Positions 41,148 to 45,491 of a stretch of DNA of 45,491 bases are shown here, piece after piece. The notes under the pieces were generated by a model. The model ran no database searches. It worked only from the letters and a program-made list of their open reading frames with translations, and was not told the DNA's origin. Position 1 is the stretch's first letter, and every line of letters begins with the position of its first letter. The DNA comes from Gracilimonas sp031581265 (GTDB lineage: Bacteria; Bacteroidota; Rhodothermia; Balneolales; Balneolaceae): NCBI RefSeq assembly GCF_031581265.1, contig NZ_JAVLBQ010000024.1, forward strand, positions 1-45,491, in the 5' to 3' direction. A program made the translations under genes and the position numbers.

Positions 41148-42668
41148 ATGACCAACCCTGAGTCAAAAGCATTACTTGTCATTTTGGACGGATTCGGGTT
41201 GGCTGAAGATCCATCAGTTAGCGCCGTTGATAAAGCTGACACCCCTTTCATTGATTCGCTCTTCCAAACAAATCCACACTCAAAACTGTCTGCCAGCGGA
41301 GAAAATGTAGGTCTTCCGAACGGACAGTTTGGTAATTCTGAAGTGGGGCACCTTAATATTGGTGCCGGCAGAATTGTTTGGCAGGAGCTTTCCCGAATTA
41401 ATAAAGCCATTAAAGACGGTTCGTTTTTTGAAAATAAACATCTCCTTGAGGCTATAGAAAAGGCTAAAGAGAAAAATAAGATCCATATCATGGGCTTATT
41501 TTCAGATGGAGGTGTCCACAGCCATAACGACCATTTATTCGCACTTCTCCGGCTGTGTAAGAAGCACAAAATTGATAATGTGTATATTCACGCTTTTACC
41601 GACGGGCGAGACACATCTCCTCATGGTGGCATCGATTATGCTAAATCCTTTCTTTCAGAAGCAGAAGATATTGGTGTTGGCGAACTCGCATCTGTAATAG
41701 GCCGATATTATGCCATGGATCGTGATAACCGCTGGGAGCGTATCAAAAAAGCACATGATTTACTGGTTCATGGAAAAGGAGAAAAATTCGATTCTTTCCA
41801 AGAAGCTTTTCAAAGTTCATACGATAATGGTATTACTGATGAATTTATTAAGCCAATTGTTCTGAATGATTCCCCTGATTCCCGAATTGAAAGAGGAGAT
41901 GCAGTTTTATTTTATAACATTCGGGGAGATCGGGCACGCCAAATTTCCCGTGCATTGAATGAACCTGGTTTTAATGAATTTGAAGTGGAGGATTTGAACC
42001 TGCATTACACTACATTTACCTCCTACGATAAAACATTCGATTTTGCGAGAGTGGCCTATCCCCCTCAAACGCTCCCAAATACAATGGGTCTATGGATCAG
42101 TAAGCAAGGATTAAAACAATTTCGTATTGCTGAAACTGAGAAGTATCCACATGTAACCTATTTTTTTAATGGAGGAATTGAAGCACCCAACGAAGGCGAA
42201 GATCGAGTGGTAATTCCAAGCCCAAAAGTTGCAACATACGATCTTCAACCTGAAATGAGTGCCGAGAAAGTCACCGATACCTTGGTTGAAAAACTACAAT
42301 CAGAAGAATACCAATTTGTAGTACTCAATTATGCAAACCCCGACATGGTAGGGCATACCGGCGTGATGGAAGCGGCTATCAAAGCTGTTGAAACGATTGA
42401 TAGGGAGCTTAAAAAAATAATTGAAGTTGCAAACAATCATGGATATCGTTCGCTTATTATAGCAGATCACGGCAATGCCGATTGCATGATTAATGAAGAC
42501 GGAAGTCCACACACCGCTCATACAACTGCTCTAGTCCCGGCTATTATTGTAAACTCCCCGAAAGAAATTACTATGCGTGATGGCATTTTGGCAGATGTAT
42601 CTCCTACTTTATTGAAACTTATGGGAATTGAGAAGCCTGAAGAGATGTCCGGTACATCTTTATTTTAA
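41148..42668 (+). CDS. gpmI: 2,3-bisphosphoglycerate-independent phosphoglycerate mutase
   Basis: This 506-residue glycolytic enzyme interconverts 3- and 2-phosphoglycerate using two metal ions and a phospho-serine intermediate. Key motifs are L-D-G-F-G-L near residue 13, the catalytic Ser in G-N-S-E-V-G-H-L-N-I-G-A-G-R near 63, and T-D-G-R-D-T-S-P near 152. D-R-D-N-R-W-E-R and the C-terminal metal site A-D-H-G-N-A-D with H-T-A-H-T also appear. Length is typical. The ATG at 41148 lies 10 bp after rpsT. Confidence 0.97.
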   Translation: MTNPESKALLVILDGFGLAEDPSVSAVDKADTPFIDSLFQTNPHSKLSASGENVGLPNGQFGNSEVGHLNIGAGRIVWQELSRINKAIKDGSFFENKHLLEAIEKAKEKNKIHIMGLFSDGGVHSHNDHLFALLRLCKKHKIDNVYIHAFTDGRDTSPHGGIDYAKSFLSEAEDIGVGELASVIGRYYAMDRDNRWERIKKAHDLLVHGKGEKFDSFQEAFQSSYDNGITDEFIKPIVLNDSPDSRIERGDAVLFYNIRGDRARQISRALNEPGFNEFEVEDLNLHYTTFTSYDKTFDFARVAYPPQTLPNTMGLWISKQGLKQFRIAETEKYPHVTYFFNGGIEAPNEGEDRVVIPSPKVATYDLQPEMSAEKVTDTLVEKLQSEEYQFVVLNYANPDMVGHTGVMEAAIKAVETIDRELKKIIEVANNHGYRSLIIADHGNADCMINEDGSPHTAHTTALVPAIIVNSPKEITMRDGILADVSPTLLKLMGIEKPEEMSGTSLF

Positions 42669-42810
42669 TTCTTCACTTTGGCATTTAGTTTGCATTTACT
42701 TTACCGCGCTACTACCTTGAAGCAGTGATGAACTAAAGCTTTATTTAACTCGTTTTTTTACTCAAACAACAAAGATATTATTTTATAAAAAAGACTAAGG
42801 AATACGTCAG

Positions 42811-45411
42811 ATGGAGGGAAATTTTTCAAGCAAAGTTCGCGATGTTATTCAATTTAGCCGAGAGGAAGCTCTCAGGTTAGGACACGACTACATTGGAACG
42901 GAGCATTTAATATTAGGAATTGTTCGATTAGGCGATGGAGTAGCAGTACGCATTCTCAAAAATTTAGACTGCGATCTCTTCAAACTCAAAAAAACAATTG
43001 AAGATACCGTTCGAGGAACCGGAGGCTCAGTACAAGTGGGAAATATTCCACTTACCAAACAGGCCGAAAAAGTTCTTCGAATTACGTACCTGGAAGCTAA
43101 ACTCTACAAAAGTGACACCATAGGAACTGAGCACCTGCTTCTTTCTCTGTTAAGAGATGATGAGAATATAGCCGCTCAAATATTGCAACAGTTTAGCATT
43201 TCGTATGATGCAGTTCGTGAAGAACTGGATTTAATAATATCAGGCAAGTCTCGCGATGATCAAAAAGATTCATCTTCTATGAAAGCGAGTGCTTCCACTT
43301 CAAAAGGTCCATCCGGATCAGGGAGTTCCAGAGAAAAGAAAATGGAAAAATCAAAAACACCTGTACTCGATAATTTTGGTCGCGATTTAACTGAACTTGC
43401 TGAAGAAGGCGGACTTGATCCAATTATTGGGCGAGAAAAAGAAATTGAGCGAGTAGCGCAGGTTCTAAGTCGGCGCAAAAAGAACAATCCCGTACTTATT
43501 GGTGAACCGGGCGTTGGTAAAACTGCCATTGCCGAAGGGCTTGCCACCCGAATTGTAGAACGCAAAGTTTCGCGCGTGCTATATGATAAAAGAGTCATTG
43601 CCTTAGATCTTGGGGCACTTGTAGCAGGTACTAAATACCGTGGTCAGTTTGAAGAGCGCATGAAAGCAGTTATGACTGAGCTCGAAAAAACAGAAGATGT
43701 AATTCTATTCATTGATGAACTTCACACTATTGTTGGAGCCGGCGGTGCCAGTGGTTCACTTGATGCTTCGAATATGTTGAAGCCTGCCTTGGCTCGGGGA
43801 GAAGTTCAGGCTATTGGAGCTACAACCTTAAATGAGTATCGTCAGTTTATTGAAAAGGACGGTGCTTTGGAGCGTCGTTTTCAAAAGATCATGGTTGACC
43901 CAACAACTCCGGAAGAAACCACAGAGATTTTAAACCAAATTAAATCTAAATACGAAAAGCACCACAGTGTTCACTATACAGATGAAGCTATTGACGCTTG
44001 TGTAAAATTAACTGACCGATATGTCTCAGATCACTTCTTACCTGATAAGGCTATTGATGCTCTGGATGAAGCCGGAGCAAGAGTTCATTTGTCGAACATT
44101 AATGTTCCTCAAAACATAATCGACTTAGAAGAAGAAATTGAGAAAACAGGAGAAGAAAAAAATTCCATGGTCAAAAAGCAGCGTTTTGAAGAAGCTGCAA
44201 GATTACGGGATAAAGAAAAAAGACTGATTGAAGAGCTTGAGAAAGCACAACAAGAATGGGAAAAAGAATCTGAAAACATTGTTTATGATGTTGAGGAAGA
44301 CGATGTAGCTTCCGTTATCGCTATGATGAGCGGTGTTCCTGTCAACAAAATCAGCCAAAATGAGGGACAGAAACTTCTGAAAATGAAGGAAAGTCTTTCC
44401 GGCAAAGTTATTGGTCAGGAAGAAGCCATTATCAAGCTTACAAAAGCCATTCAAAGAACCCGAGCCGGACTCAAAGATCCTACACGTCCTATTGGTTCCT
44501 TTATATTCCTGGGACCAACAGGTGTTGGTAAGACTGAAATGGCCAAGGTTCTCTCCAGGTATCTATTTGATAAAGAGGATACGCTCATTCGTATTGATAT
44601 GAGTGAGTATATGGAGAAATTTTCCGTTTCCCGATTAGTAGGTGCACCTCCGGGCTATGTTGGATATGAAGAAGGCGGAGTGTTAACTGAGAAAGTTCGA
44701 CGTAAGCCGTACAGTGTAGTCCTTCTTGATGAAATTGAGAAGGCTCACCCCGATGTATTCAACATCTTACTTCAGGTATTGGATGATGGAATTCTCACGG
44801 ACAGTTTAGGTAGAAAAGTAGACTTCCGTAATACTATTATTATCATGACTTCCAACATCGGTGCACGTGATATCAGAAATATGGGCAAAGGTATTGGCTT
44901 TGATACAGACGACTCCGCTTTTGATTATGCAAAAATGAAGTCAACTATTCAGGATGCTCTTAAGAAAGTATTCAATCCCGAATTTTTGAATCGTATTGAT
45001 GATGTCATCACCTTCAAGCCTCTTGAGAAATCAGATATCTTCAAGATTATTGATCTTATGAACGAGGAACTCTTTAACAGAATTAAAGAGCTTGGATTCG
45101 ATGTTGAGGTAACCAAAGCAGCCAAAGAGTTCATAACGGATAAGGGCTTTGATCAGAAATATGGTGCACGTCCACTGAAACGGGCCATCCAAAAATATAT
45201 CGAAGACCCATTAGCTGAAGAGCTCCTTGAAAACAAGCATAACGAAGGTTCAGTCATCAAGATCAAAATGAATAAATCCAGAGATGGACTGGCTTTTGAC
45301 TGGGATGAAGCAGAGTCTTCTGATGAAAATAATATTGCTGAGACTACGAATGGTGATCAGCAAGAAAAGGATAAGAAAGAAGACACTTCTGAAGAAGCGA
45401 AGAAAACGTAA
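42811..45411 (+). CDS. clpC: ATP-dependent Clp protease ATP-binding subunit ClpC
   Basis: This 866-residue AAA+ unfoldase feeds proteins to ClpP. Two Clp_N repeats occupy about 1-145 (F-S-R-E-E-A-L-R-L-G-H-D-Y-I-G-T-E-H-L). The first AAA domain has Walker A G-E-P-G-V-G-K-T at 231. A UVR-type coiled region (F-E-E-A-A-R-L-R-D-K-E) lies near 465. The second AAA domain has G-P-T-G-V-G-K-T at 568. An I-G-F tripeptide near 696 is at the place of the ClpP-docking loop. The C-terminus is extended by an acidic Lys/Glu tail. It lies 142 bp after gpmI; no strong promoter match is seen. ClpP is not in the window. Confidence 0.96.
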   Translation: MEGNFSSKVRDVIQFSREEALRLGHDYIGTEHLILGIVRLGDGVAVRILKNLDCDLFKLKKTIEDTVRGTGGSVQVGNIPLTKQAEKVLRITYLEAKLYKSDTIGTEHLLLSLLRDDENIAAQILQQFSISYDAVREELDLIISGKSRDDQKDSSSMKASASTSKGPSGSGSSREKKMEKSKTPVLDNFGRDLTELAEEGGLDPIIGREKEIERVAQVLSRRKKNNPVLIGEPGVGKTAIAEGLATRIVERKVSRVLYDKRVIALDLGALVAGTKYRGQFEERMKAVMTELEKTEDVILFIDELHTIVGAGGASGSLDASNMLKPALARGEVQAIGATTLNEYRQFIEKDGALERRFQKIMVDPTTPEETTEILNQIKSKYEKHHSVHYTDEAIDACVKLTDRYVSDHFLPDKAIDALDEAGARVHLSNINVPQNIIDLEEEIEKTGEEKNSMVKKQRFEEAARLRDKEKRLIEELEKAQQEWEKESENIVYDVEEDDVASVIAMMSGVPVNKISQNEGQKLLKMKESLSGKVIGQEEAIIKLTKAIQRTRAGLKDPTRPIGSFIFLGPTGVGKTEMAKVLSRYLFDKEDTLIRIDMSEYMEKFSVSRLVGAPPGYVGYEEGGVLTEKVRRKPYSVVLLDEIEKAHPDVFNILLQVLDDGILTDSLGRKVDFRNTIIIMTSNIGARDIRNMGKGIGFDTDDSAFDYAKMKSTIQDALKKVFNPEFLNRIDDVITFKPLEKSDIFKIIDLMNEELFNRIKELGFDVEVTKAAKEFITDKGFDQKYGARPLKRAIQKYIEDPLAEELLENKHNEGSVIKIKMNKSRDGLAFDWDEAESSDENNIAETTNGDQQEKDKKEDTSEEAKKT

Positions 45412-45431
45412 TTCTTAAGGGTCTTATGAAG

Positions 45432-45468
45432 TATAGCATGTTATGATTGTTTGTAACATATTGCTATA
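45432..45468. other. AT-rich inverted repeat after clpC
   Basis: TATAGCA-TGTTA and TAACA-TA-TTGCTATA form a hairpin with a 2-nt bulge around a 10-nt loop. There is no T tract, so it may be a weak terminator for clpC or an operator of the next gene outside the window. Confidence 0.35.
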
Positions 45469-45491
45469 CAATGGTTAACAAGTATTATAAA

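Noticed and set aside
1..45491. Search by eye for tRNA, rRNA, insertion sequences, integrases or phage genes
   Set aside because: None was recognised; the few repeats seen are short and intergenic.

Overview
The window is a chromosomal segment from a bacterium of the Bacteroidota/Rhodothermota/Balneolota (FCB) lineage, most likely a Balneola- or Gracilimonas-like member of the Balneolaceae. This assignment is inference. It rests on a TonB-dependent receptor with an N-terminal carboxypeptidase-regulatory domain, large outer-membrane barrel proteins, paired ExbD genes, a Mrp-type Na+/H+ antiporter typical of halophiles, moderate-to-low GC, and recurrent Bacteroidota-type promoters (TAnnTTTG at -7, often with TTG 20-22 bp upstream). 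No tRNA, rRNA, CRISPR array, prophage or insertion sequence was found.

Layout. Positions 1-4040 (minus) hold a TonB-dependent receptor followed by a secreted beta-helix protein cut by the window edge. The receptor is preceded by seven tandem 11-bp units that resemble a Pho-box-type operator. Positions 4163-9553 (minus) carry ftsH, thiL and an exbB-small membrane protein-exbD-exbD cluster. Positions 9721-16446 (minus) carry a large outer-membrane barrel protein, a DsbD-type reductase and the rplI-rpsR-rpsF ribosomal operon with a structured leader. A VapBC-like toxin-antitoxin pair lies at 16574-17217. Positions 17331-22740 (minus) encode the complex I antiporter-like subunits NuoL, NuoM and NuoN, with a pterin-carbinolamine dehydratase gene embedded between nuoM and nuoN. 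Positions 23023-25617 (minus) encode a LemA protein and an M48 membrane metalloprotease with a TerB-like tail.

Positions 26109-33549 (plus) form an eleven-gene Mrp antiporter operon. Its order (E, F, G, MbhD-like, MbhE-like, B, C, D, then two more antiporter-type subunits) resembles archaeal Mbh/Mrp modules more than the classical mrpABCDEFG operon. An Omp85-type barrel follows. Positions 34909-36633 (minus) hold nuoK, nuoJ and uppP. MoxR (plus), rpsA and cmk (minus), rpsT-gpmI (plus) and clpC (plus) complete the window.

Themes. Energy coupling dominates. Three complex I antiporter subunits, NuoJ/K and a Mrp complex with three related subunits sit within 20 kb. ExbB/ExbD supplies the kind of energy used by the TonB receptor. 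Membrane and protein quality control is represented by FtsH, M48/LemA, DsbD and ClpC. The observations most worth following up are the seven-unit 11-bp operator, the composite Mrp operon whose last antiporter subunit has Asn where its paralogues have a key Lys, the dehydratase gene inside the nuo operon, and the barrel protein whose signal peptide has no standard start codon.
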